From contig NZ_JBHUOP010000001.1 in the NCBI RefSeq assembly GCF_042683685.1, positions 682,001-746,000 of the forward strand: a stretch of 64,000 bases of DNA, written 5' to 3'. Each line of letters begins with the position of its first letter. Position 1 is the stretch's first letter. The notes below the pieces were generated by a model. It searched no databases, had not been told where the DNA came from, and saw only the letters and a program-made list of their open reading frames with translations. This DNA is from Timonella corticicola (GTDB lineage Bacteria; Actinomycetota; Actinomycetes; Actinomycetales; Cellulomonadaceae). Of the stretch, positions 44,287-54,900 are shown one piece after another. The translations under genes were made by a program, and so were the position numbers.

Positions 44287-45318
44287 ATGACGAACATTTT
44301 TGAAGGAATGACAGGTGAAGAGATCGTTCTGTCCATACGGGAGGGAGCGGCTAGAGCTCGAGTGGAAGCGCAAGCACGGCCTCAACTCGCTGATCTAGTT
44401 CCGCATCTACTGCCCATGCAATCCGCGTTGTCGCGTTACCTCGATTCGATGCCTTCAGAGGGTAGTTTCAACTACCCGAGACTCCCTCGAGACGTGGGCC
44501 TATGGAGGAAGAAATCCACGGCGCCGCAAAGAAAAGTCGACCGTAAAGTTACATTCGAAGTGCAGCACTCGTACCTGTTCGCGTTGCTACATCACCTCAG
44601 AACCTTCCTGCATTGCATGGACTCAACACACGAGCAGGTTCACAGGAGGACACTACTTGCCTACGCTCGCATAGTTCTAGATGCAGCAGCGCATGTGGTG
44701 TATTTGCTCGACACCGACACGGACTACCAGACTCTTCGAACACGTGCCGTGAACATCAAACTCGCCGACCTCGATGAGCAACTAGTCGACGCACGAAGGG
44801 ACCTGCATTCTGCCAAAACACTGATGAAAAATGACCCAACGGAGATCAGCTTTCAGGAGGAGCTGGCTCGTTGTGAAGAGACAGTAAACGAGCTCCTCTC
44901 CGAATCGCGGGTTACCAAAGAACTAGCAGTCGCTTCCGGAATGGAACAGATCACCACAAAGAAGGGCGCTTACTTAAACAAGTTTCGCCCAGGCACCAAC
45001 GCTTTTGATCGCGTCAACGTTCGCACCTGCTTACCTTCCTTAGGCGAAGAAGGGCTAAACCAATGGCGGTTCCTGTCGGCATCAGTGCACGTACTCGAAC
45101 GACCGCTCTCGCGGTTCACAATGGGACTGGAGGGCTTGGACCAAAACGTGCAACTCGAGACCTACACTTTCAGTCACCTTGCCTTCACGATTGAGGCCGT
45201 CTTTGATGCGCTCCAATGCGTTTTTGCCCGCGAACCGATCGCAGACATAGATGTAGATAACTCCAGTTATGAACGTGCGCGATCGGTAATCAAGAACGGT
45301 GCAAATCTACCTAAATAG
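44287..45318 (+). CDS. Predicted helical protein of unknown function
   Basis: About 343 residues (start uncertain: ATG 44287 or 44269; 44308 has GAAGGA directly adjacent). Soluble and mostly helical. Landmarks are YLFALLHHLRTFLHCMDSTH, LLAYARIVLDAAAHVVYLLD and RFLSASVHVLERPLSR, which together look like DUF5677-type or HEPN-like helical bundles, but I cannot assign it. GC is slightly lower than in flanking housekeeping genes. It is divergent from the nucleotidyltransferase gene and convergent with the next gene. Confidence 0.6.
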   Translation: MTNIFEGMTGEEIVLSIREGAARARVEAQARPQLADLVPHLLPMQSALSRYLDSMPSEGSFNYPRLPRDVGLWRKKSTAPQRKVDRKVTFEVQHSYLFALLHHLRTFLHCMDSTHEQVHRRTLLAYARIVLDAAAHVVYLLDTDTDYQTLRTRAVNIKLADLDEQLVDARRDLHSAKTLMKNDPTEISFQEELARCEETVNELLSESRVTKELAVASGMEQITTKKGAYLNKFRPGTNAFDRVNVRTCLPSLGEEGLNQWRFLSASVHVLERPLSRFTMGLEGLDQNVQLETYTFSHLAFTIEAVFDALQCVFAREPIADIDVDNSSYERARSVIKNGANLPK

Positions 45319-45412
45319 GGGTATGGCTGTCCTCGCACGGAGAATCACTTACGAACTCTATGACATCAGGTGCCTCCGCTAACTAGCCATGATTGAGATG
45401 CTGTCTCCACTG

Positions 45413-45760
45413 CTATAGACCAGCCTCCGGGATTGCGCCGTTCATCATCCATTGGTGGATCGTTTCTTGAGTGAAGTACTCGTCCCATCGAACGTCCTCA
45501 GGTGCTTCCACAGTTAGGGGTTCGCCTTGTCTCGGGCTTAAGGGTGTTCTCTTCGGCATGCCGGTGATCTTTGTTAAGTGATGAGGCCCGTACCCTGCAA
45601 TGATGCTATCGGGATGCGTAAGCGGTTGCGAGTAGCTTCCACACTTTACGTCGCTTGGGAGCCGGGTTCGGCGTCCCGACTTGTATTCGTAGAGTCGCAC
45701 TCGCATAAGGTGTTCTGAGGGAGTTCCACTCGTGTTCAGCAGGTAGTTGATGCCCAGCAT
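45413..45760 (-). CDS. Hypothetical protein, possibly broken extension of the upstream gene
   Basis: 115 residues from ATG 45760, no recognised domain. The same frame is open above the ATG (reading LHTILRLFRDALSKLTAE into the Met) right up to the TGA of the upstream membrane-protein gene, with no other start codon. So it either starts at 45760 without a ribosome site, or it was once the continuation of that upstream gene and is now cut off by one in-frame stop. End: PEDVRWDEYFTQETIHQWMM. Confidence 0.45.
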   Translation of the reverse strand: MLGINYLLNTSGTPSEHLMRVRLYEYKSGRRTRLPSDVKCGSYSQPLTHPDSIIAGYGPHHLTKITGMPKRTPLSPRQGEPLTVEAPEDVRWDEYFTQETIHQWMMNGAIPEAGL

Positions 45761-45820
45761 TTCTGCAGTGAGTTTGCTGAGTGCATCTCGAAAAAGTCGG
45801 AGGATGGTGTGGAGCCTGAG

Positions 45821-46432
45821 TCAGATGCCATTTCCTGTGAGGAACCCAGCAAAGAACAGGGCGACAGCAGCCAAAAAGAACGCGAGTAAGCCGCCAAGAG
45901 ACTTGAAATTGCGGAGCGTTACCCAGCTACGAAGTGTGGACGCACTCACAAGCGCTCCTAATCGCTGAGTCAAAGTAGTAGGACGGTCCTCGTAATAGAT
46001 CCCTCTACTTTTGAGGGCGGGCCTGTATGCTTTCCAATCGACTTCCCAGACGCTGCCCTCAAAGTCTTTGAACCTGACTTCGTCCACAATATTCCCGACG
46101 CCGTTGTCAATGTCGATACGTGCATACCCGTACGGCGGTATCACTGGAACCACGGTCACCCACTCGTAGCCGGCATAGTCCTGTGTGTATTGTGAGATCT
46201 CGTTCCGGTACGCTTCGACCTCGAAGATTGGCTGATCGGACAGGTTGTAAATGTTCAGCCACTGTGTGACACGGTTGTCTAACGACGGGTTGCTTTCCCC
46301 ACGGGCCAACTGAACGCGATCTCCCCGCCCTTTAATGTATTGAAAGTTACGCTGATGGCGTTCATTGAAGTTCAAGGTTAATGCTACGACCACGGCCCCT
46401 ACGGTGCCTATGGCTGTTAATGCGTCCCACAC
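45821..46432 (-). CDS. Membrane protein of unknown function (accessory)
   Basis: 203 residues: an N-terminal hydrophobic segment (WDALTAIGTVGAVVVALTLN, residues 2-21), a beta-rich middle domain of about 130 residues, and a C-terminal transmembrane helix (LLAFFLAAVALFFAGFLTG). No family recognised. It lies downstream of the UvrD-type helicase gene, after 214 gene-free bases, in the same direction. It may belong to the defence island but not necessarily to the helicase operon. Confidence 0.6.
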   Translation of the reverse strand: MWDALTAIGTVGAVVVALTLNFNERHQRNFQYIKGRGDRVQLARGESNPSLDNRVTQWLNIYNLSDQPIFEVEAYRNEISQYTQDYAGYEWVTVVPVIPPYGYARIDIDNGVGNIVDEVRFKDFEGSVWEVDWKAYRPALKSRGIYYEDRPTTLTQRLGALVSASTLRSWVTLRNFKSLGGLLAFFLAAVALFFAGFLTGNGI

Positions 46433-46646
46433 GGTTATGCCACCTTGTTCTCTTGACTCTTACACGGTCGCTGCCAATATCGGCATGAGTACTATCGGGC
46501 ATGAAGCCCTTCGCACGCGTAGACGTGCTGATCTGGCAAGGGTAAGACGATTCCTCTGCGATGAGACAACCAGCCCAGTGACCTTATCGGCTGGGTTCTA
46601 CCGGGTCGATATTTGGCTGCTCAGTCATCATGCTCCAATCAAAGAG

Positions 46647-48980
46647 TTATTCAACGATCACTAGCTCGTCTCGCGCTCGAGTGGACGCCACGTAGACGAG
46701 GGACCGGTTCCGCAACAGTTGTTCTTTCTCTTCCTCGGGCGAAAGCCCCTTACTCATCAAAGCCTGAGCAGATAGCGACTCCCCTTGCCTAAACAGGATG
46801 ACGCGCGAGAATTCCATGCCTTTGGATCGGTGCATGGTCATCAGTTGGACGACGCTGGGGTCGGTTTCGGCGTTGTTGTCGATGTATTTGGCGTCGATGC
46901 CGTGGGTGGCGAGCGTGGTTTCGAGTTTGTCGGCGAGGTTCTTCTTAGGCAAAAGTACAGCGATGGACGCAAGTTTCTCCCCATCATCCAAGCGCCACTG
47001 CCCAATAATTGATGCGACCTTCTCCACTGCCGCACCCAGGTGGCTTTCCTTGAACATCTGCGGGACTGGACCCTTTCGGGCAGAAATGATCTGCCCGGTC
47101 TCGACCGCTCCACCTTCGAGGTCCTCGTACTCCCCACCTTCAAGCACGCCCAGCGCGTAGGTGAGGTTTTCTTGGGTGGTCCGGTAGTTGAGGTTGAGCC
47201 GGCGGGAGCGTCCTACGATGTTGATGCCGTGGTGGCTGAGCACGATCTTTGGTGCGTAAATACGCTGGTTGGCGTCTTCGGCGATGTAAATGTCATTCGC
47301 GCTTGGCACAGCCAAAGCGCGGATCAGCGCCCAGTGCACTGCGGAGAAGTCCTGGCCCTCGTCCACAAGAATATGATCGACGACGCCCACCCCAGCACCA
47401 ACAGCCACACCAGTTCCAGCGGTGCCCGATTCCATGGCGGCCGCACCACCAGCGGTGCCCGCCCCGGCTACACCAGAACCGGCAACACCAGAGGCAGCCG
47501 AACCCAACCGCAAGTACGCCGTTGCAAGCGCGACTCGTTCGGGGAAACTGAGGTTTTCGCCAGAGTTGGCCTTGTACGCCTGGATCGCGCCCCAGAGGTT
47601 GTCGCGCCCGTTACGGTTGAGCGCTACGCCGCGTCCGGGCCGCCTAACGCTGCGGTATTCGCCTTGGCTGGTGATGCCGCGCGGCAGGATAACGTTTTCG
47701 TATTCTGCTTTGAGGAATGTGGGGTTGGCTACGCGCGGATCGGTACCTTCGGGCATGCCGTCTGCGGCGATTTGCCACGTGTTATCGGATTGGAACTGAG
47801 TGGCGGTGGTGTAGTTACGCCCGAGCAACCCCTGCGCAACCTCGTTCAACTTAGCCGAGTCAGCGTTCTTCAGGATCGCGGCCGCAAGCGCATCCACGCC
47901 CCGCACGTAAACCCCAGGTGCGCCGAGCTTCTCGTGGACCTCCAACGAGCCATCAAGCACCGCCAAGTTTTCCCGCAGGTTCTGCGCCAAGGTCTTGTTG
48001 AACGTAGTCAACACAATCTGCGCGGAAGGGTTAGCACGAGCCAAACGCGCCGCACGGTGCAGCAGCACCACGGTCTTTCCTGTTCCTGCACCTCCACTTA
48101 GACGCCCGGAGCCGTTGTAGTCGGTCTCTACATATCGGCGCTGCGTCGGGTGCAGGAACGTCCGCCACGCCCCGAAGTCGCCCTGTTCGAGGATTTCTTG
48201 GAGCTCTTTTTGACCGTCGATGAGCTTGAACTGTGCTTTCGCGAGGGCACGCTTAGTTGCCTCAACGATGACCTCGTCGGACGTAAGATCGACAGTCCCG
48301 GTCTCTGATTCTTCCTCAAGTTGAGTAATGAATTTCTTGGCCTCATCAAGGCCGTATTCGATCCGCACCTCGGAAATTGGCTTCCCGGTCGCAAGCGTCA
48401 GTAGCATCTCGCTGTGCACGCCCGAGATGAGTGCGGCCAGGTCGATGATCTCGTCGTCGCTAGTGCATTTCATGGCGAGCGCGGCGGTGTCTGCGGCAAA
48501 ACCCAATTGCTCAACCAACAACTCAGCCGTGCTCCCCCACGCACCTAGGAAGGGTGGCGCGTCGGGAACAGAAGTACCAGCGCCGCCAGCCCCAGAACCA
48601 GCAGAAACAGAACCAACACCAGGCAGCTCCGTCACCGTCTTATCGATCTGCGCAAACTCGGGCACACCGGTCACGGAGTTCACGCCGAACGTGGTCTTTG
48701 GCGCAATACTGTTGGCTTTGTCATGCGTGTATACGCGGTACACGTAGAAGAATATGGCATCACCTGAGGTGACCTTAAACAGGATGGCCCGCAGCGAATC
48801 ATTCACGCGCGCGGTACGCACACGCGAGTCCATCGGGTTTTTCATCGGCTCAACGTGTAGCCCGGGCGCTGTCGGGTCCGAAAGCAGTTTGCCAAGGAAG
48901 TCTTTTGCGATCTTGTGGTTACTGGCGTCGATCCCGGTAAGCCAGTCTTTGTCGAGTTGAACCATAGGTTGCATGTTCAT
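46647..48980 (-). CDS. UvrD-type superfamily 1 helicase with N-terminal RelE-like domain
   Basis: 777 residues. Residues 1-95 have the pattern of a RelE/ParE-type fold: KIAKDFLGKLLSDPTAPGLH, RVRTARVNDSLRAILFK, and YRVYTHDKA. A helicase follows: Walker A GGAGTGKT at 296-303, TFNKTLAQNL, VDEGQDFS (DEGQD 540-544), YRTTQE, TMHRSKGMEFSRVILF and LVYVASTRARDEL. Two Ala/Gly-rich low-complexity inserts (about 118-145, and 505-535 just before Walker B) are unusual. AGGA precedes ATG 48980. It is the last gene of the operon, 16 bases after the 2330-residue helicase. Probable role: unwinding or processing invading DNA. Confidence 0.82.
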   Translation of the reverse strand: MNMQPMVQLDKDWLTGIDASNHKIAKDFLGKLLSDPTAPGLHVEPMKNPMDSRVRTARVNDSLRAILFKVTSGDAIFFYVYRVYTHDKANSIAPKTTFGVNSVTGVPEFAQIDKTVTELPGVGSVSAGSGAGGAGTSVPDAPPFLGAWGSTAELLVEQLGFAADTAALAMKCTSDDEIIDLAALISGVHSEMLLTLATGKPISEVRIEYGLDEAKKFITQLEEESETGTVDLTSDEVIVEATKRALAKAQFKLIDGQKELQEILEQGDFGAWRTFLHPTQRRYVETDYNGSGRLSGGAGTGKTVVLLHRAARLARANPSAQIVLTTFNKTLAQNLRENLAVLDGSLEVHEKLGAPGVYVRGVDALAAAILKNADSAKLNEVAQGLLGRNYTTATQFQSDNTWQIAADGMPEGTDPRVANPTFLKAEYENVILPRGITSQGEYRSVRRPGRGVALNRNGRDNLWGAIQAYKANSGENLSFPERVALATAYLRLGSAASGVAGSGVAGAGTAGGAAAMESGTAGTGVAVGAGVGVVDHILVDEGQDFSAVHWALIRALAVPSANDIYIAEDANQRIYAPKIVLSHHGINIVGRSRRLNLNYRTTQENLTYALGVLEGGEYEDLEGGAVETGQIISARKGPVPQMFKESHLGAAVEKVASIIGQWRLDDGEKLASIAVLLPKKNLADKLETTLATHGIDAKYIDNNAETDPSVVQLMTMHRSKGMEFSRVILFRQGESLSAQALMSKGLSPEEEKEQLLRNRSLVYVASTRARDELVIVE

Positions 48981-48996
48981 ATCCGTCCTATTCGCG

Positions 48997-51900
48997 TTAG
49001 TTGGCTAGCGCGTTTTCGAGCGCGCCTGCGAGTTCATCAATCTGACCACAATAGACAGTCCAACCGGCCGCTTGCAGGGCGCCTATGTCGCCCGGTTGCG
49101 CGTCGATGAGGTAGCCGATGCGTAGGCTCGGCCACGCGAGCGAGATTGGTGTGCCGTCTTCTTCGGCCCCGAGTTCAAACTCAGCATGGACGGCCTGTGC
49201 AAGGCCTGCTTTATTGCCGACGATCTCCCACAGTTCCAGCAGCACCTTGCGTTCTTCTGGTTCGTAGTCGGTTGAGCTGAGGTCCCAGTGTGTTTCGACT
49301 GGGGAGCCTTCGGTGCCCTTCCCGGTGGTTCCAGCGTCCCAGTGCTGCTCAACGGGTGAGCCCGGCATCCCGGACCCGACAGCCCCAGCGAAGCCAGAAG
49401 CAGCACCAGCCGAACCTGCGTCCTGCACGGTTGTGGCCGTAGCGAACTGAAACTCGACGTCATTGAAATCGCCCCAGGTCAACATGTTCGCTGCCCGCAG
49501 CCACGCCTCCCATGCTTCGCGGTGCCCGGTTTGGGCGAGCCCGCCGGGGGTGTCGTCGTGCACGAGGAGGACCTTGTTCAGGGGCTTCAGCCCGTCAAGT
49601 GTGATCGCTGCGAGGTAGAGGTTGCCCTGTTCTTGAAACGCTATGAGGGTGTCGTTTCCGGCCCCGAATTGAACCTCGGCGAGTGCGGCCTCGAACGTTT
49701 CTTTGGTGAGTTGGATATTTTCATGCGCTTTGGCGAACGCCGCAAGGTGTTCCACGCTGGGCACTGCGAGGCCTGCTTCGGCGTATTGGCGCGACTCCAG
49801 CATAAGCAGTAGAGGTACTGTCGCCCCTGCTCCGGATAGGGTCTTGGCCTGTGCCTTTTCGATGTAGTGCCAGATCATCTCAAGCACGCCACCGTTAAAC
49901 ACGTTGTAATCGTGGGATTCGGCTCCGGTTCGGCTAGAGAGGAGTGAGAATCGAGTCTCGTCGTACCAGGCGGGCAGGTAAGGCATAGGCTTATCAGCTA
50001 GGTCGCTGCTGGTCACGGACAGCACAAGGAAGCCGAGAGCGCGTAGGCTGTTTCGCTTGGCCGCGTCATCTGCCAGATTGTTGTGTGAACTAGTCGCGTG
50101 GAACGCGTAGCCGTCAGTGTAGATGGCTATCTTTTTTATGTTCGGGTTGTTCGATTCGAGCACGAAGTCAGGCTGGGTGAACCCGAGGTTGACCTGTGGC
50201 TTGAGCTTCCACGTGACACTCGCTCCCGGCAGGGAGATGTTGAGTTGGGTTCCGCCCGGGGTGTGCGATTCGCTGATTGTGCCGCCACGCCCGGTGATCA
50301 TGTCACTGAGCTTTTTGCGGAACTGACCTTCGAGGTGTGATTCGAGCGTGGTGTTGATGGTGATGTCTTTGGTGACTTGCCATTGCGCCGAAGGATCAGG
50401 TTGCTCGTCACTGGTTTGGGCAGTGGTGGAGTTGAGCAGGTCCTGAAGCAGCCGCAGCGCAGTAACCCGCGAGGTGCGCGGCGCAAAGGCCGGGGTTGTG
50501 TATGGCAGCAGGCAGTTCGCGCAGGCCATGAGCTGGTTGGGGTCGCACGAGCATCCCACAAGCACGTCATACGCCTTGAGCAGAATAGACCGAAGCACCA
50601 CGGGGTTGGCCAGATCCGCAAGATACCCGGTTCCACCGGGCACGAGGTCGTGCACGAGCAGCGCCCGCCGGTTCGTGGACCCGTCGGTGTAGTGCGGGTC
50701 AACGGTTTCAATGACGCCGAGGTGATCGGGCTCTCCCCCGATGTGTTCGCGCAGCCCGAGCAGTATGGCTGCGGTGAGCGATGGCACGGCGGTGTCTTCG
50801 GCGTGCGTGTACTCGTGTGGGAGGCGCAGCACGATTCCCTGGGTGTTGAGGGTCCGTGTGATTGCGAGCGTGGTGTTGTGTTCCTCGTGCGCGGTGCGGT
50901 GGATGCACCAGGCCCGGTGGTCGCGTGGGCTGTTCCGGTTGGCGGACCGATCAAGCTTCCCGCAGTACGAGCACACCGAGAACAGCGGCGTCCGCTCGGT
51001 GTTTCCACCGAGTGCCATCTCCGGCGAGTTCTGTCCAGACCGGCCAAGGTTGAGTTCGGTCAACGTGATACGCCGCAGGTATCGCACCCCAAACTCGTGG
51101 TCGGTGATGTACCACTGGGTGACGAGGTTCTCGGCGCTCGCGTTGATGTCTGCGAGGGTGCGCACGGTAAAGAACGGTTGCTCGCGGTCGTCGGTGGAGT
51201 CGGAGATGAGTGCTTCATCTCGGGAGATTTCGGCGGACACTCGTTTGAGTTCGATGGTTTTGAGGATCTGCCCAGTGTCTCCGATTCCGCTGGAGCCGCA
51301 GCGTGGGCAGGTGTGGCTTTTGGCTACCCCTTCGAGGATCTGCTCGCTGTATCCGCACTTGTCGCAGAACGCGTGTTCGTGCACTTCGCTGGAGTTCGAG
51401 CCGAGGTCAATCGCTTGAATCTCGGTGTGGTACCCGCGTGCGTAGAAGTGCGCGCCGGGCACAAACTCGCGGATCGCTCGCGATGCACCTCGGGTCAAAG
51501 TTAGTTCGTCGCTCTGGTAGCCATCGTTTTCGTCGCGCCACCGAATCGTGATGTCGAGGTCCACGGAGTCGTCGATGAGTGTGTAGTTGGGCAGCAGCCC
51601 GTATTCCTCGAGGGCGGCAATCCAGTACTGCGTTCTCATGTCCTCGCGTTGGCGAATGAGCAGCATCTGTTCACCGATGAGCGAGCGGTGCGCGGCAACG
51701 TCGTCCTCGCTCGCGTTGAGCAGCGTGGAACGGTATTCGATCTCGGGCTTGACCTCTGCGATGGCGTCGAGCCGGTGTTTGATTGCGTCTTTGCGCGCTT
51801 TCCAGCGCGCCGCGCCTCCGTACACGTCTCGTGCGAGGTCTGACGTTCCCCCCACTATCGCTGTCCCCTCACCTTCGCCGGCCCCCGGCTGTGTCCTGAT

Positions 51901-54900
51901 TTGCGACAATCCCCCACGAAGCGCGGTCTCCTCACCTTCGCCCGCCCCGGCTTGGGCAGAGCCATCTGGCGCTGGCGTGGCCCAAGCGGTGAGTTCTTCG
52001 GCCGCCTGCTCAAAGTGTGGGATTGATTCGGCGTCGAACTGTCCGAGGAACTGCTCGATCAACTGCGAAGCGTTGTTCTCGGCGTACCTCACCACCGAGG
52101 TTAGGAACGAACGCCCCGAGGCGGAGCTTCCAAACACCGTCTCCGCAAGGTTCGGAATGTCAAGCGTGCCTTGGCGCGCAATCTGGTCAATCACGCTGGC
52201 CAAATACTGGCGCCGCAAAATCTCTTCAGCGCCAAGATACGTGGCGGGCGCCCGCACCGAACCATTGATTACGCTCAACGGATCTTCAAGCTTGGCCAGA
52301 TCATTACCACGACCCCGTACGTACGCGAGGTCCAACGCATTACCGGTCTGACGCCCAGCACGACCAACCCGCTGAATGTATGAGGCAACCGTGCGCGGCA
52401 TCGACGCCAACATCACGGCAGACAGGTCACCAATATCGATACCCATTTCGAGGGTCGGCGTAGCCACAAGCACGTTCGGGTCCCCTACCCGCGAACTCGA
52501 CGCCTTAAACCCGTTCTCATATTTCAACCGGGTCGCATCATCCAACATTGAGGAGTGCTCCCGCGCAATGATTCGGCGCATGTCCGCCGACTGATATAGG
52601 TTGCGGTAGAAGTTGTCCTTGCCGGCGCTCGCGGCCAGGGTTCCGGTGCAGCGCACGAGGAAGCACGGGCCACCGGCTAGAACCGACACAACCTCAGCGG
52701 TCCCCGGGATCAGCGTGCTGCATACCTCGCACTGCGCAAAGCGCGGCTCGCCAGTCAGAGCAGCACCGGTGATGGAACTGATGATGATCTGTTCAGGCCG
52801 CAGCCCGTACACGGTCCCACCGGAATCGGTCGCCCACGATTGCACCACATCATGTTGGGCCAGCAACTTGAACAGTTTCGCGGCGAGGTTTCCGGCGTTG
52901 GCCCCGGCAAGCTTCAACGCCCGCGACGTCCAGATCCCGTACCAGCCCTGCGCGGCGTTAATGGACACAAAGTCCGTCTCACCGGCAATAGGTGAGCCAG
53001 CCCGCGGGAACCCGAAGCCGGAACGCCCGCGAGGGAACGCTGGCATGCCCTGCTGCTTGTTGCGCTTGCCCCAAATCCAGATGCGCATACCGTCGCTAGC
53101 AATGTACTTACTCAGCCAGTCATGCCAGATGGCTCCCTCAGAGCGCATGCGTTCGAGGATCCCGGTGATCCACCTAAGGATCTGCTCGTCACTGAAAGCG
53201 GCGGTGGAGTCAGCAGAAGATGCAGACGATTCAGACAGGGTTTGCACCTGCCCGTACCCTTCCAACGCCACACGGCCAATCTCTACTAGGGATACCCCAG
53301 CAGGCACGCGAACGTGTGCTTGCGCCGTTGCCGTGAGTTCTAGGGTCCGCCCAAGGGTGTGTTGCAGACCGAACTCGAGGGATGCGTCGAAAATCAGGCG
53401 TTTGCGCACGGTAGCCCTCGCACCCGAAGGCACGGACTTCCCCTGCGCCACGTTCCAGTAGCGTTCGTATGCGGCGCGCTCGGTGCAGTCTGGCGGCACG
53501 AGCCGGTAGCGTTCGTGCGCAGAATCCTCCGCCTGGGAGAGTACCCGATCCACGAGTTCCTCAAGCGTCTGCGCAGAAGGCGTGATCGCCTGGTTGAGCG
53601 CTGCGCGGAGGGTCAGAGCGTGGGATCGTGCTTGGACGAATCCTGCGCGGTGTGCGGCGTCTTGCACTGAGTCGGTGAAGATCAGTGCTTTCTTTTCGAG
53701 GGCGTCTATGTACTGGTCACCGAACATGGTGGACAGTGTCACCGACAGGAGTGTGGCGATGCGTGATCCGAGTGGCCGGATGCCGTCTTTGCGGTCGCAG
53801 TTCGGGCACGTGTAGTCCACGGCTTTTTCGGAGGCGTCGTTGCCCATGAATGCGAGGACGGGCAGGATGATGCCTTCGCTGAGTTTGGGGTCGTCCGGGT
53901 CGGGCACTTGCGCCGAGATTCTGCGTACGTCGGTGTGGAACCAATGGAGGTTGGTGACCTCTTCGCCGGAGTCTGCTTCGGCAAGGTCGGCGGCGAGGTC
54001 GGCTTCCCGCTGCGCGTACATGAGCGCACGGATGCGGTTGTCGCGCTGCGCATACCGTTCCCGGATTTTTTCGTCGGCTGCGTCAAGGTCGGTCCCGGTG
54101 GGCGCTAGCGAGGCCATCCATCCGGATCGCCCGCAGTGGCGACAGTAGATTGCGGGTAGTGAGTATCCGGGTTCGGTGTCGTCCTCGGGTGCTTGGAGGG
54201 TGCCGTCGTCGAACCACCGAAATGCGGGGCGGATGGCCACCATGCGTTCGATGCGGGAGAGTTCGCGCACCCACATGTGCACTTCTACGGTCAGAGCGCC
54301 ACGTCCGGCGTTGGCGCGGATGTAGCTGAGTGCGCCAATGACGTATTCGAGGATGTCGGTGCGCGGGTCGGCTAAGTAGATTTGGTCGCGGGTGCGCCGG
54401 GTTGCGGCTTCTACGCCGCGGGGCCGCGGGCGTGGCAGGATATCGGCGAGGTCTTCGAGGGACGCTGCGGCTTCGCTGCGTTCTGCCAAATTGGCGACGA
54501 TACTGCTGGCTTTTTCAAGCGCCAGCAGCTGAGGGGCGCTCGCGCTGGCGAGGGCCCTGGCCGCGTCGTCGCGTTCGAGCGTTCCGGTGGGCCCGCTGAG
54601 CGTGAACAGGTGGGATAGGACTCTCGCGGCCAACTCACGGGTGTAGGAGTCGGTGCTAGTGGTCGAGCTGTCGCTGTTCTCAGATGCACTGCTTGAGTCG
54701 GTGTTGCTGGCGGCTTGCCGGGAGTACTCGTGTAGGTCGTCGAACAGCGCCCACTGATCGAGTTCGCTCACAGGGACAGCAGTTGCCGTGTGCCCATCCG
54801 AGAGCGTGACGGATCCGGGCGTGTGCCACTCGGAAAGGGCCGTGCGCGATTCGGTGACTACCGAGGTTTCATCAAACTCCACACCAAACACCGTGCGCGC

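Noticed and set aside
47040..48101. A 353-codon open frame on the plus strand inside the UvrD gene
   Set aside because: The opposite strand has all helicase motifs; the plus-strand product has no recognisable feature.
50377..51504. A 375-codon open frame on the plus strand inside the giant helicase gene
   Set aside because: Antisense shadow; the minus strand here encodes the zinc ribbon and MZB motifs.
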